Source: an uncultured Mordavella sp. (GTDB lineage Bacteria > Bacillota > Clostridia > Lachnospirales > Lachnospiraceae). Taken from it: a stretch of 39,110 nucleotides of DNA. Below the pieces are notes generated by a model, which was not told the origin of the DNA, ran no database searches, and was given only the letters and a program-made list of their open reading frames with translations. The stretch is taken from the NCBI GenBank assembly GCA_902406105.1, contig CABPCP010000027.1, positions 1-39,110 on the forward strand. The letters run 5' to 3'. Below are positions 1 to 7,326 of the stretch, piece after piece. Within the stretch, counting starts at the first letter, position 1. Every line of letters begins with the position of its first letter. A program made the translations under genes and the position numbers.

Positions 1-50
1 AAGTTTTCAATGTGCAGTTACAACTTCAATGTTGCAGTAAGGATTTCAAT
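1..50. mobile_element. probable terminal repeats of an insertion sequence (edge only)
   Basis: Three spaced copies of a short repeat occupy this edge: TTTCAATGTGCAGT at 5-18, CTTCAATGTTGCAGT at 24-38 and the start of another, TTTCAAT, at 44-50. The CoA-transferase reading frame on the minus strand is cut off exactly where these begin. Multiple short direct repeats at an element end are typical of IS21-family (IstA/IstB) elements, but no transposase lies inside the window, so the family is an inference. Confidence 0.5.
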
Positions 51-427
51 TAACCCACGGCGCCATAGATGATCGCTGGATTGACCTTTTTTAATTCTTC
101 GTAGCCAAGCCCCAGCTTTTCCATCACTCCCGGCCGATAATTTTCTACTACCATATCAGCCTCTTTCACCATCTGAAGAAACAGGTCTTTCCCTTTTCCT
201 TTCAGGTTCAAAGTGATTCCTTTTTTATTCCGGTTGACGTTCATATAATAGCCGCTTTCGCCGTTTACGAAAGGCCCAAAATTTCTGCTGTCGTCTCCTT
301 TTCCGGGAATTTCGATTTTAATGACCTCCGCTCCCATATCCGCCAGCATCATGGTGCAGAACGGGCCGGCCAGCACACGGCTTAAATCCAGCACACGGAT
401 TCCACTTAACGCACCTTTCTGTGCCAT
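50..427 (-). pseudogene. family III CoA-transferase (CaiB/BaiF), truncated after about 125 residues
   Basis: The 125 residues match the N-terminal Rossmann-like part of family III acyl-CoA transferases: LDLSRVLAGPFCTMMLADMG, then the GAEVIKIE strand, NRNKKGITLNLK, and VVENYRPGVMEKLGLGYEEL. Family members are about 380-450 residues and move CoA between carboxylic acids. Here the protein stops right after the NPAIIYGAV motif, where the normal protein continues through the catalytic Asp region, so most of the active site is missing. The break coincides with insertion-sequence-like repeats at 1-50, so the gene was probably interrupted and the rest may lie beyond the element. It is the last gene of the transketolase operon, 19 bp after the creatininase gene. 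A carboxylic acid was presumably activated at the end of that pathway. Confidence 0.75.
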
Positions 428-446
428 TTCCTCGTCACCTCTTTTT

Positions 447-1559
447 CTACATGCCTACCTTGGGAAGTCCAAATACAGAGCGCCATCCTTCACTTCCAGG
501 TTCTTTCAGATACGGAGCCATTTCTTCCGCGGTGCGGTGGGTTACTTCCTCTGTCGGCGGAACTTCTCCCGGCGGAAAGCTTCCCAGAATCTCATCTACA
601 CAGTAAGTCAGGTATTCGCAGGCGGCCAGGATCGGACGCTTCGCCTTTCTCGCTTCTGCGATAGCAGGCGTACCTACCACTCCTTCCGGAGTCCCTTTAA
701 ATGTGATCGGGCAGGTCATCTCCGTCTCACTCCAGCGCTGCGGACGATGGAACGAATCAGTAGAATTATCAAACCGTCCCGGTTCAAAATATGCCTTGTT
801 ATGAGCTTCTTCCACATGATCCATATCTACCATTCCCTCCGGGAAGCACAGCCGGGCTACAGAAGTCTCACATTCGTCCGCGTGTACAAATGGCGTCTGT
901 ACCATGTCGTCTTTCGCGCATGGGAAGAAGAATTCCCGGATTGCCCGATGCCAGTCCATGACCTGGATGATGCAGGGAAGCTGATACCGATAAAGGAATT
1001 CATGAAGCGCCGTCTCCAATACCCACAGCTGCCCGTGGTTATTGATATAAATCTGTTTGCGGAACCCGTCATTCCAAAGTCCCAGCATGACCGCTACCAG
1101 ATTTTCTACCGCTACGCTCTGCGGCAGCATGACGGTCCCCGGCATTCCCAGGTGATGGTATGGATGGGCTCCATATGGGAGCGGATTATAGGCAAGGCTG
1201 ACTTCTCTGCCGTCCTTTGCTGTCGCGCGCCGCACGCCTTCTACGATAGACTGGCACTGGAACGTATCCAGTCCGGAAACGGTATGCATGCCGTGGCATT
1301 CTGTACATCCTACCGGCACCAGGACGACATCATTTTTCTTCCTCTTTTCTACCACTTTATATCTTGGCGTTGTCTGGATATAGGTATTGGGCAGTCCAAT
1401 CTCGGAAGGTGATGGAATCTCATAACGCTCTTTTAAAAGTTTATCTACTTCTTCCTCTGACATATCCCAGATTTTCTTTTTTAACTGTCCTACCTTTGTA
1501 TTCTCAAATACAATGGCTGGATTCTCTGTAGTCAGCCACATGCTGTTCTCGTATGCCAT
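447..1559 (-). CDS. creatininase-family metal-dependent hydrolase (IolN-like)
   Basis: This 370-residue protein has the creatininase fold signature VPVGCTECHGMH followed by GLDTF, which supplies the Glu/His/Asp metal ligands. It continues with PYGAHPYHHLGMPGT, NNHGQ (in place of the common NGHGGN) and HADECETS. Family members hydrolyse cyclic amides or related rings at a two-metal centre. One subgroup, IolN of the Thermotoga inositol pathway, hydrolyses a diketo-inositol ring. The neighbouring dehydrogenases make that kind of role more likely than creatinine hydrolysis, but this is inference. It starts at ATG 1559 after a clear AGGAGG and lies 13 bp after the upstream zinc dehydrogenase gene, in one operon. 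The protein is longer than most creatininases (about 250 residues) because of N- and C-terminal extensions. Confidence 0.75.
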   Translation of the reverse strand: MAYENSMWLTTENPAIVFENTKVGQLKKKIWDMSEEEVDKLLKERYEIPSPSEIGLPNTYIQTTPRYKVVEKRKKNDVVLVPVGCTECHGMHTVSGLDTFQCQSIVEGVRRATAKDGREVSLAYNPLPYGAHPYHHLGMPGTVMLPQSVAVENLVAVMLGLWNDGFRKQIYINNHGQLWVLETALHEFLYRYQLPCIIQVMDWHRAIREFFFPCAKDDMVQTPFVHADECETSVARLCFPEGMVDMDHVEEAHNKAYFEPGRFDNSTDSFHRPQRWSETEMTCPITFKGTPEGVVGTPAIAEARKAKRPILAACEYLTYCVDEILGSFPPGEVPPTEEVTHRTAEEMAPYLKEPGSEGWRSVFGLPKVGM

Positions 1560-1572
1560 ATCTTTGTCCTCC

Positions 1573-2640
1573 TTACTCTTCTTCGTTCATGGTAAGCATC
1601 ACTTTGACCGCCCGGTCTTTATGCTCGATGGCCATGTCAAACGCATCCTGGATATCTTCCAGCTTATAATATGCTGTAATAAATTTTGTAAAATCAATCT
1701 GGTCTTTCACCCGGCTCATAAACTTGATCGTCTTGGTAAAAAACCATGGCTGTCCCGCGCTTCCCTGGAGGTTCAGTCCTTTCCAGATGGCCTTGCCGAT
1801 CTCGATCGGGATCCTGCGGCCGATAGAATGTCCGATGAAGCGGATCCTTGCGTGAGCTTTTGCGATATCAACCGTTGTAGAAACGCCGAAATCTGTTCCG
1901 GTACATTCTACGATAAGCGATGCGCCCTGCCCGTCTGTGTTGGCAAATACCGTCTCCACCACATCCTCATTCATCGGGTCAATGGTCAGGTCTACACCGA
2001 TGATGTCTTCCGCCATTTTCCTCCGGAACTCAATCGGTTCTACCACGATGACCTTCGCGCCTGCCGCCTTGCAGATAGTCGCTGCAAATAAGCCGATGGC
2101 GCCGGCGCCAAAGATCACACAATCGTCGGTCCTGGCCACGAAACCGTCTCTCCCATAAAGGCTGTAATAAGCCACCGAGCAAGGTTCCACCAGCGCTCCT
2201 TCGATATAAGTCATATTGTCCGGCAGTTTGTAGCAGAACTGTTCCTCTCCGATGAGATATTCTCCCATTCCGCCGGGAGCGCTTGGCATAAAGCCCACTT
2301 CATTCCAGTTTGTACAATAAGAGTTGTTGATCCCTTCTTTGCAGATATCGCAGCGGTTGCAGGAGTTGGCACATTCTCCTGTCACGCGGTCGCCTACTTT
2401 CAAAGAAATCACGTCTGAACCGACGGCGACTACTTCCCCTGCCCACTCATGTCCCGGCGTGTAAGGCCCCAGGTCGTAACGGCCCTCTTTGGAATGTCCC
2501 AGATAACACTCTACGTCAGATCCGCAGATTCCGCAGGCATGGAGTTTCACCAGGATCTGGGTTGGTTTCAGATCGGCCACTTCTACTTCTTCCAGTCTTA
2601 GATCCTTTGGGCCGTGCAAAAATGCATCTAATGATTTCAT
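1573..2640 (-). CDS. zinc-dependent alcohol/polyol dehydrogenase (MDR family)
   Basis: Medium-chain dehydrogenase of about 355 residues. The catalytic zinc ligands are visible in CGICGSD and PGHEWAGEV. The structural zinc site is the four-Cys cluster in ECANSCNRCDICKEG...YC, and the Rossmann dinucleotide loop is VIFGAGAIGLFA. Such enzymes oxidise a secondary alcohol of a sugar or polyol with NAD(P). An upstream in-frame codon would extend it to 2676 and overlap the transketolase gene. The start at 2640 is preferred because AGGAGG lies at 2648-2653 with a 7-base spacer. It sits between the transketolase C subunit and the creatininase-type hydrolase, so it probably oxidises a ring or chain intermediate of the same pathway. 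Confidence 0.85.
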   Translation of the reverse strand: MKSLDAFLHGPKDLRLEEVEVADLKPTQILVKLHACGICGSDVECYLGHSKEGRYDLGPYTPGHEWAGEVVAVGSDVISLKVGDRVTGECANSCNRCDICKEGINNSYCTNWNEVGFMPSAPGGMGEYLIGEEQFCYKLPDNMTYIEGALVEPCSVAYYSLYGRDGFVARTDDCVIFGAGAIGLFAATICKAAGAKVIVVEPIEFRRKMAEDIIGVDLTIDPMNEDVVETVFANTDGQGASLIVECTGTDFGVSTTVDIAKAHARIRFIGHSIGRRIPIEIGKAIWKGLNLQGSAGQPWFFTKTIKFMSRVKDQIDFTKFITAYYKLEDIQDAFDMAIEHKDRAVKVMLTMNEEE

Positions 2641-2665
2641 AAACGTTCCTCCTTTATTCCTTCTT

Positions 2666-3616
2666 CTATTTGCCAAGCAGCAGGCGCGCTTCTGCCGCTA
2701 TCGCTTCTTTTGTCAGTTGGTTTTTCTCAAGCTGGTAAGCAAGAGAAGCAGTCACGCCGAACACATCCGAAAGGCCCATCCGTCTGAGTTTTACCTTGCT
2801 CCCTTTTTCTGCCAGCACCTCTGCCGCAGCGCTTCCTAAACCTCCGATGACACTGTGGTTCTCACAGGTAATAACCGCCCCAGTCTCTCTAGCCGCCTTA
2901 CGGATCACTTCTCCATCCAGCGGCTTAAGGCTGGGCATGTTGATGATTCTTGCGGAAATCCCTTCCGCCTTCAAAAGCTCTGCCGCATCCAGGGCAATCC
3001 CTGTCATAATGCCGCAGGCGATGATTGCGATATCTGAGCCATCTGTCAGAGTCACACCTTTCCCAAGCTGAAACTCTGGCATATGGTCATATACATTCCT
3101 CAAGTACATCTTCGGCTGCCGGAAATACACCGGCCCTTCATATTCCGCCAAAAAACGTACGGCCGCTTCCAACTCCCAAGTATCTGCCGGCTCTATTACG
3201 CACATATTGGGGATACTGCGCATAAGGGCCACGTCCTCCACACCAATGTGGGTCCCTCCATTTTTCTCCGCCGTCAGCCCCGCATAGAGTCCGCACACCT
3301 TTACATTGGCCTCGTTGTAGGCGATGGATATACTCACCTGGTCGCAGGCCCGCTTCGTAGCGAAATTCGCAAAAGAGCTGGCAAATACATTTTTCCCTGC
3401 CAGGGCGATCCCCGCCGCTGCCGCCATACAGTTTTGTTCCGCGATTCCAAAGTTGATATGGCGCCGCGGATACCTCTGGGAGAATGCTTTGGTCCCAAAA
3501 CACCGCATAAGATCCGTGTCGCAGACCACGATTCTTTCATCTTGTTCCGCCAGTTCTACGATCACTTTTCCAAACACTTCTTTACTGATCAGCGTCCGCT
3601 CTGTCATTTCTGCCAT
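2666..3616 (-). CDS. transketolase, C-terminal subunit
   Basis: The 316-residue protein corresponds to the pyrimidine-binding and C-terminal domains of transketolase. It shows the segments VVCDTDLMRC, RHINFGIAEQNCMAAAAGIALAG with the conserved Glu that activates thiamine diphosphate, and the late C-terminal domain ending in ITCENHSVIGGLGSAAAEVLAE. Split transketolases like this pair are common in Firmicutes and Archaea and work as a heterodimer to move two-carbon ketol units between sugars. The gene begins one base after the end of the N-terminal subunit gene, so the two are translationally coupled. Its presence in a catabolic operon rather than with pentose-phosphate genes suggests a dedicated ketol transfer on an unusual sugar. 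Confidence 0.9.
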   Translation of the reverse strand: MAEMTERTLISKEVFGKVIVELAEQDERIVVCDTDLMRCFGTKAFSQRYPRRHINFGIAEQNCMAAAAGIALAGKNVFASSFANFATKRACDQVSISIAYNEANVKVCGLYAGLTAEKNGGTHIGVEDVALMRSIPNMCVIEPADTWELEAAVRFLAEYEGPVYFRQPKMYLRNVYDHMPEFQLGKGVTLTDGSDIAIIACGIMTGIALDAAELLKAEGISARIINMPSLKPLDGEVIRKAARETGAVITCENHSVIGGLGSAAAEVLAEKGSKVKLRRMGLSDVFGVTASLAYQLEKNQLTKEAIAAEARLLLGK

Positions 3617-3617
3617 A

Positions 3618-4553
3618 TTACTTCCCTCCTTCTCCCTTCAAGGCTTCCAGTTCCTCCGCGTTTAAGAACAAGATGGAATCATCAATATTTTCATTAAAGA
3701 GTTCTTCATATGTCTGCCGGACCTCTTTTAATGCCTGAGCTCCTTCTTCTTTCGTCATCTTCCGGCTGTGCCAGTCCGCCTCATCTTCCATAAAAGAAAC
3801 TCCTTTTCCTTTGGTTGTATTAGCGATCAACACTTGTGGAAACGCCCCTTTTTCTGCCTCTTCGTCCATTCTCCGGAATGCTTCTTTCAGCGCTTTCAGA
3901 TCGTGGCCGTCACACTCATCCACATACCAGCCAAAGGCCTCCCATTTTGCCTTCAAGTCTCCAAGGGGCATCACGTCCTCCGTAAACCCGTCAATCTGAA
4001 GCCGGTTGTTATCCACGATCACTTTGAGATTATCCAGTCCATATTTAGCCGCCGCCATGGCCGCCTCCCACACTTCTCCAGACTGGCATTCCCCATCTCC
4101 AAGGATGCAGTATACATTATACTTGTTTATATCATCCATCTTCTGAGCAAGAGCCATGCCAAGCGCCATAGAAAATCCCTGTCCCAATGCTCCTGTAGAT
4201 GCCTCTACCCCCGGCGTTTTCAGCCGATTACAGTGTTTGGGAAGCATACTGTCATTGGCATCAAACTCCTTTAATTTTTCCGCCGGGAAATATCCCAGAT
4301 CAGCCAGAATCACATATAAAGCGGGGCTGGCATGTCCCTTTGACAGCACGAACCGATCCCGGTCCGGCGCTTTTGGATGCGCTGCGTCATATTTCATAAC
4401 GCCTCCGTAGTACAGCATTGTCATAATCTCTAAAACCGAAAGAGACCCTCCCGGATGTCCGCTCCCCGCATAGTCCATCATTGCCACCAGATTAAATCTG
4501 GTCTCTTCCGTCTTTTTCCTCAGCATTTTAAAATCCTGCATCACTTCGCTCAT
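3618..4553 (-). CDS. transketolase, N-terminal (thiamine diphosphate-binding) subunit
   Basis: The 311-residue protein carries the transketolase N-domain: SGHPGGSLSVLEI near the start, LSKGHASPALY, STGALGQGFSMALGMALA, and the thiamine diphosphate motif beginning GDGECQSGEVWEA and ending in VDNNRLQ. These bind the diphosphate and Mg2+. It is the first gene of the operon reading toward position 1, with the C-subunit directly downstream. ATG at 4553 has a purine-rich site (GGGGATGGAAGA) just before it. Paired repeats at 4582-4620 and 4694-4731, shared with the AraC-linked promoter near 14 kb, suggest control by that regulator. Confidence 0.9.
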   Translation of the reverse strand: MSEVMQDFKMLRKKTEETRFNLVAMMDYAGSGHPGGSLSVLEIMTMLYYGGVMKYDAAHPKAPDRDRFVLSKGHASPALYVILADLGYFPAEKLKEFDANDSMLPKHCNRLKTPGVEASTGALGQGFSMALGMALAQKMDDINKYNVYCILGDGECQSGEVWEAAMAAAKYGLDNLKVIVDNNRLQIDGFTEDVMPLGDLKAKWEAFGWYVDECDGHDLKALKEAFRRMDEEAEKGAFPQVLIANTTKGKGVSFMEDEADWHSRKMTKEEGAQALKEVRQTYEELFNENIDDSILFLNAEELEALKGEGGK

Positions 4554-4581
4554 TCTTCCATCCCCTTTCCTATGGATCCGT

Positions 4582-4620
4582 TATAACAGAATTTGCACAA
4601 ACTATAACAATATTCTTATG
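4582..4620. promoter_or_regulatory. paired operator-like half-sites A upstream of the transketolase operon
   Basis: Two direct half-sites begin at 4582 (TATAACAGAATTTGCA) and 4603 (TATAACAATATTCTTATG), 21 bp or two helical turns apart. That is the layout expected for an AraC-family dimer. The second half matches sites at 4715 and 14114 over ATAACAATATTCTT. On the minus strand the same bases also read as a possible promoter, TTGTTA-N19-TATAAC, so part of the likeness could come from promoter elements. The site lies 29-67 bp before the transketolase start. Confidence 0.55.
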
Positions 4621-4693
4621 TTTGCTAAAATCTTGATTTTCCCGATCTGCTTCTTTTGTTGTATTTATGTTATCAATTTATCGATGTTACTTC

Positions 4694-4731
4694 TATAAAT
4701 TTATTGCTATATAAAATAACAATATTCTTTG
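4694..4731. promoter_or_regulatory. paired operator-like half-sites B
   Basis: Half-sites begin at 4694 (TATAAATTTATTGCTA) and 4715 (AATAACAATATTCTTTG), again 21 bp apart. The second is nearly identical to the half-site just before the araC-type gene at 14114. A GGAAGG at 4741-4746 follows as a ribosome site would, yet no plus-strand gene follows. The site lies about 140 bp upstream of the transketolase start. Confidence 0.55.
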
Positions 4732-4753
4732 ATATTTTGCGGAAGGTGATAAA

Positions 4754-4801
4754 AACAGCCGTCCATTTCACTTTCCCGCAAAAGTGAAATGAACGGCTGT
4801 T
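4754..4801 (-). terminator. intrinsic terminator after the first Rpn-family gene
   Basis: Arms at 4754-4774 and 4781-4801 form a 21-position stem with one mismatch and the 6-base loop CCCGCA. Read on the minus strand, the stem is followed by TTTTTATC. It lies 25 bp beyond the stop of the gene ending at 4826. Confidence 0.85.
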
Positions 4802-4825
4802 ACCGCCTCGGCAGGCCAATAAAGG

Positions 4826-5713
4826 CTACTTTTTCCTCTCCTCCATCTCCAAGATCAGTCTTCGAATTTCATTTTCTTCCTCTTCTAATGCTTCCGCAAT
4901 TTCTGGAACAGACTTCCCTTTGGCTAATTTCTTCTGAATCAGTTCCTCCAATTTATTCTCCCTGCCCCATTCTTGGCCTTCTTCCCAGGCCGCTTCCCTC
5001 TCCTGACGCAGATGCTTTTCCTGGTCGTATTCATAAATACTCATGTTTTTTGCCTCCCTGCGATTTCCTTCCAAAAATTCCTTCAAGATTCCTTCCTGGA
5101 TACACTCTGTGATCGCCCGTTCTACCGCTTCCTCTATAGGCAGTTCTTTTGTGTATTGTCTTACTCTTTCTGTATATTCTGCATACTCCCATAACGTATG
5201 GCTGGCTTCCATCAGTTCCAGGTTATGTCCCTGGTTGATATTCAACATAAGCACTTCCAATTCCAGCTTGTGTTCCTCTTCCTCTACCGTATAAAGTTCG
5301 GAGAGTTTTAGGATTTTTTTATCCGGCTGGTCTTCCTCCCCATTATAGAAGACCACAAATCTCGGCGGCGGAATCTGTACTTTCCGTCTTCCATACAGAT
5401 TTTCTTCTGCCGTCATTCCTGACAGCAGATCCGCAAGATAAAAGAGAAATCGCAGCGGAAGATTTGGGCTGTAGGTTGACTGGTGCTCATACAAGGACAG
5501 TCTGGTGTCGATGAGAAACGAAAGATCATTGCGCAGCGACATATAGATTGCGTTCTCCAGAGTATTGATCTCCAAAAGATCCGGATCCTCATATCGTTTC
5601 CCGCTGACCGCATTATACAGTTCCAATAGTTTTCTTTTGTCCTCAAAAATCATCACGAACAGCCTCATCACGAACAGCCTCGACTTATAGAGACGATTTG
5701 GTTTCCTCTCCAT
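4826..5713 (-). CDS. Rpn-family PD-(D/E)XK nuclease/putative transposase
   Basis: This 295-residue protein has the usual Lachnospiraceae Rpn-like layout. An N-terminal segment (KRKLLELYNAVSGKRYEDP) is followed by LENAIYMSLRNDLSFLID and YEHQSTYSPNLPLRFLFYLADLL, then an FVVFYNGEE core that holds the PD-(D/E)XK-like nuclease centre. The C-terminus is charged and coiled (AWEEGQEWGRENKLEELIQKK in part). Proteins of this type promote recombination in E. coli (RpnA), but most copies have no known role. ATG 5713 is chosen because AGGAGG stands just upstream; the longer frame to 5800 lacks this. A 15-bp tandem duplication at 5651-5680 repeats residues RLFVM near the N-terminus. It interrupts the otherwise metabolic locus. 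Confidence 0.75.
   Translation of the reverse strand: MERKPNRLYKSRLFVMRLFVMIFEDKRKLLELYNAVSGKRYEDPDLLEINTLENAIYMSLRNDLSFLIDTRLSLYEHQSTYSPNLPLRFLFYLADLLSGMTAEENLYGRRKVQIPPPRFVVFYNGEEDQPDKKILKLSELYTVEEEEHKLELEVLMLNINQGHNLELMEASHTLWEYAEYTERVRQYTKELPIEEAVERAITECIQEGILKEFLEGNRREAKNMSIYEYDQEKHLRQEREAAWEEGQEWGRENKLEELIQKKLAKGKSVPEIAEALEEEENEIRRLILEMEERKK
5651..5680. repeat. 15-bp perfect tandem duplication inside the Rpn-family gene
   Basis: CATCACGAACAGCCT at 5651-5665 is repeated exactly at 5666-5680. It is in frame and doubles residues LFVMR on the minus-strand protein. The exactness suggests a recent slippage event. Confidence 0.9.
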
Positions 5714-5957
5714 CCAGCTTCCTCCTTTAAAAATGTGTTCTGCAGGAGGACTCTGTTTTTTAAAAACCTCTCTGCATTGTTTGATCAAGATACAAAGCAT
5801 TGAGATTTCCTTCGATGAATAAGTCAGAATGTCCGATACGGCAGATGCCGCGTAGAAATGTACGGTCAGAAATGAAAATGCTTTTTATGTGATAAATATA
5901 TCTCTTTTCTATCTATTTGTCAACCATATTTTTAAAAACATCTCTTTTCTAGAAGAT

Positions 5958-5989
5958 AAAACGGGAAAGCTATCGTGCCTTCCCGTTTT
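5958..5989 (-). terminator. terminator-like hairpin beyond the sugar locus
   Basis: AAAACGGGAAAGC at 5958-5970 pairs with GCCTTCCCGTTTT ending at 5989, with one bulged base. A run of T/A follows on both strands. It would end minus-strand transcription from the 13.9-6.3 kb operon after the remnant at 6015. The stretch 5714-5957 holds no gene I can support. It contains only a 12-base direct repeat, ATCTCTTTTCTA, near 5900 and 5940. Confidence 0.65.
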
Positions 5990-6014
5990 AATGATTTACA
6001 TTTTCATATTGCTC

Positions 6015-6152
6015 CTAAATATCGAATCCAAGTCCCTTGATATCTAGCAATTCAGGCGCAAAGTTTCTTGTAAAATCTCTTGGCATCGCGTCTTTTAAAG
6101 CTTCCCATAAAATACTGCTTTCATAAACCTCGCAACACAAAGATCCGTTCTT
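6015..6152 (-). pseudogene. decayed C-terminal gene remnant
   Basis: Read on the minus strand, 45 codons are open up to a TAG at 6015-6017 and encode a protein-like end: CEVYESSILWEALKDAMPRD, then FTRNFAPELLDIKGLGFDI. Just upstream the frame hits a stop, but the next frame continues with MADGNRVFLK. Farther back (near 6240-6300) there is another short protein-like piece, ETKYNVQGNLDLFKES. This patchwork of frames, with no start codon or ribosome site for the open part, is what a decaying gene looks like. I do not recognise the family. It follows the last gene of the sugar operon, so it may be a lost final enzyme. Confidence 0.45.
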
Positions 6153-6329
6153 TTAGAAAAACTCTATTTCCGTCTGCCATACTACTTATAGCTTTTCATA
6201 AAGCTAAGATTATCTTTATACAAAATTCAACCAAGTTCTTACTTTTTTAGCTCTCTTTGAATAAGTCTAAGTTTCCTTGCACATTGTATTTCGTTTCAAT
6301 TATAATAGGTTTTAAAAATTTTACTCATA

Positions 6330-7307
6330 TCAAAATCTAAAATTCAAGTCACTACGGCCTTCGAACGGGGCTTCAATAAGTAATGGTTTTAAAAAATCAG
6401 CTGTTTTTTTCATACCATCTTTTCTACTCATTGTGATATCTTCATGTTCAAAAGTAAGAGCGCCAAAATATCCTACCATAGCTAATTCTGTGATTACATC
6501 TTCCCAATTAACATTTCCCCAGCCAGGAATACGGAATCTGAAACCTCTATCAATTCTTCGATAATTTCCGTATGGATTTAATCCGGATTTTCTTACATTA
6601 TGTTTCACAATTTGAGCATCTTTTGCATGGACACCAAAAATTCTGTCCCCAAACAAATCGACAAATAACTCAACATCTATCCCATACATCATCATATTAG
6701 CCGGATCAAAATTAAATCCCCACGATTTATGATTCCCCAATAGCTCTATACTTCTTTGTGCGGTTTCAATGTCATACACCATTTGATTAGGATGTGGTTC
6801 ATGCGCAAATTTCACTCCATATTCATCAAATTTATCAAGAATTTTTCCCCATCGTTCTGCAAAAATTTCTTCTTCTCTTTCCCACGCCTTCGCATCCGGC
6901 CACTGGCATACTCTACCAAAATTTTCGCATCCTGTAAATCCTACAACAACCGGAACCTCCATCTCATTTGCCACTTGAGCCGCTTTGATAATCGCCTCTG
7001 TACCGTATCGAATTTTTTCTTCTTTGGTTCCGCTATATATATCATCAGTATCTCTTCCATACGGGCCCATTACCAATTGGCTTTCTGGATGATCTCCAAG
7101 AGATGAAATCTCTAAACCATACTCTTTAATCTTTTCTTTGTATTTCTTGACATTTCCTTCTATTAAAATAGTATGAATATCTAAATGAAGATTACCTTTT
7201 TCAAACGTTTCAATCTCCAGTGTTTCGTATCCATATTCAACTGCCATTCGGCATACTTCGTCTAATGATAAGTCAGCATATGTTCCTGTACACAATCCAA
7301 GTTTCAT
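6330..7307 (-). CDS. TIM-barrel sugar phosphate isomerase/epimerase (IolE/xylose isomerase-like)
   Basis: The 325 residues form a xylose-isomerase-like TIM barrel. It starts MKLGLCTGTYADLSLDEVCRM, and the probable metal ligands are in FAHEPHPNQ, FNFDPANMM, VHAKDAQ and TFEHEDI. Family members isomerise or epimerise free or phosphorylated sugars, or dehydrate keto-inositols, using a divalent metal. It is the last intact gene of the operon, 19 bp after the short-chain dehydrogenase gene. Together with the second isomerase at 11846 and two dehydrogenases it suggests oxidation, isomerisation and re-reduction of a sugar or polyol. The precise substrate is not readable. The segment from here to about 11.8 kb is visibly richer in A+T than its flanks. 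Confidence 0.8.
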   Translation of the reverse strand: MKLGLCTGTYADLSLDEVCRMAVEYGYETLEIETFEKGNLHLDIHTILIEGNVKKYKEKIKEYGLEISSLGDHPESQLVMGPYGRDTDDIYSGTKEEKIRYGTEAIIKAAQVANEMEVPVVVGFTGCENFGRVCQWPDAKAWEREEEIFAERWGKILDKFDEYGVKFAHEPHPNQMVYDIETAQRSIELLGNHKSWGFNFDPANMMMYGIDVELFVDLFGDRIFGVHAKDAQIVKHNVRKSGLNPYGNYRRIDRGFRFRIPGWGNVNWEDVITELAMVGYFGALTFEHEDITMSRKDGMKKTADFLKPLLIEAPFEGRSDLNFRF

Positions 7308-7326
7308 ACAATTCGCCTCGCATCTC

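Noticed and set aside
321..1412. Long plus-strand open frame opposite the creatininase-type gene
   Set aside because: It shows no recognisable domain and mirrors the minus-strand coding region, which has a good ribosome site and family motifs.
447..1559. Creatinine amidohydrolase feeding sarcosine to the Grd genes
   Set aside because: The gene is 30 kb away in an operon with transketolase and polyol dehydrogenases, and the protein is longer than typical creatininases.
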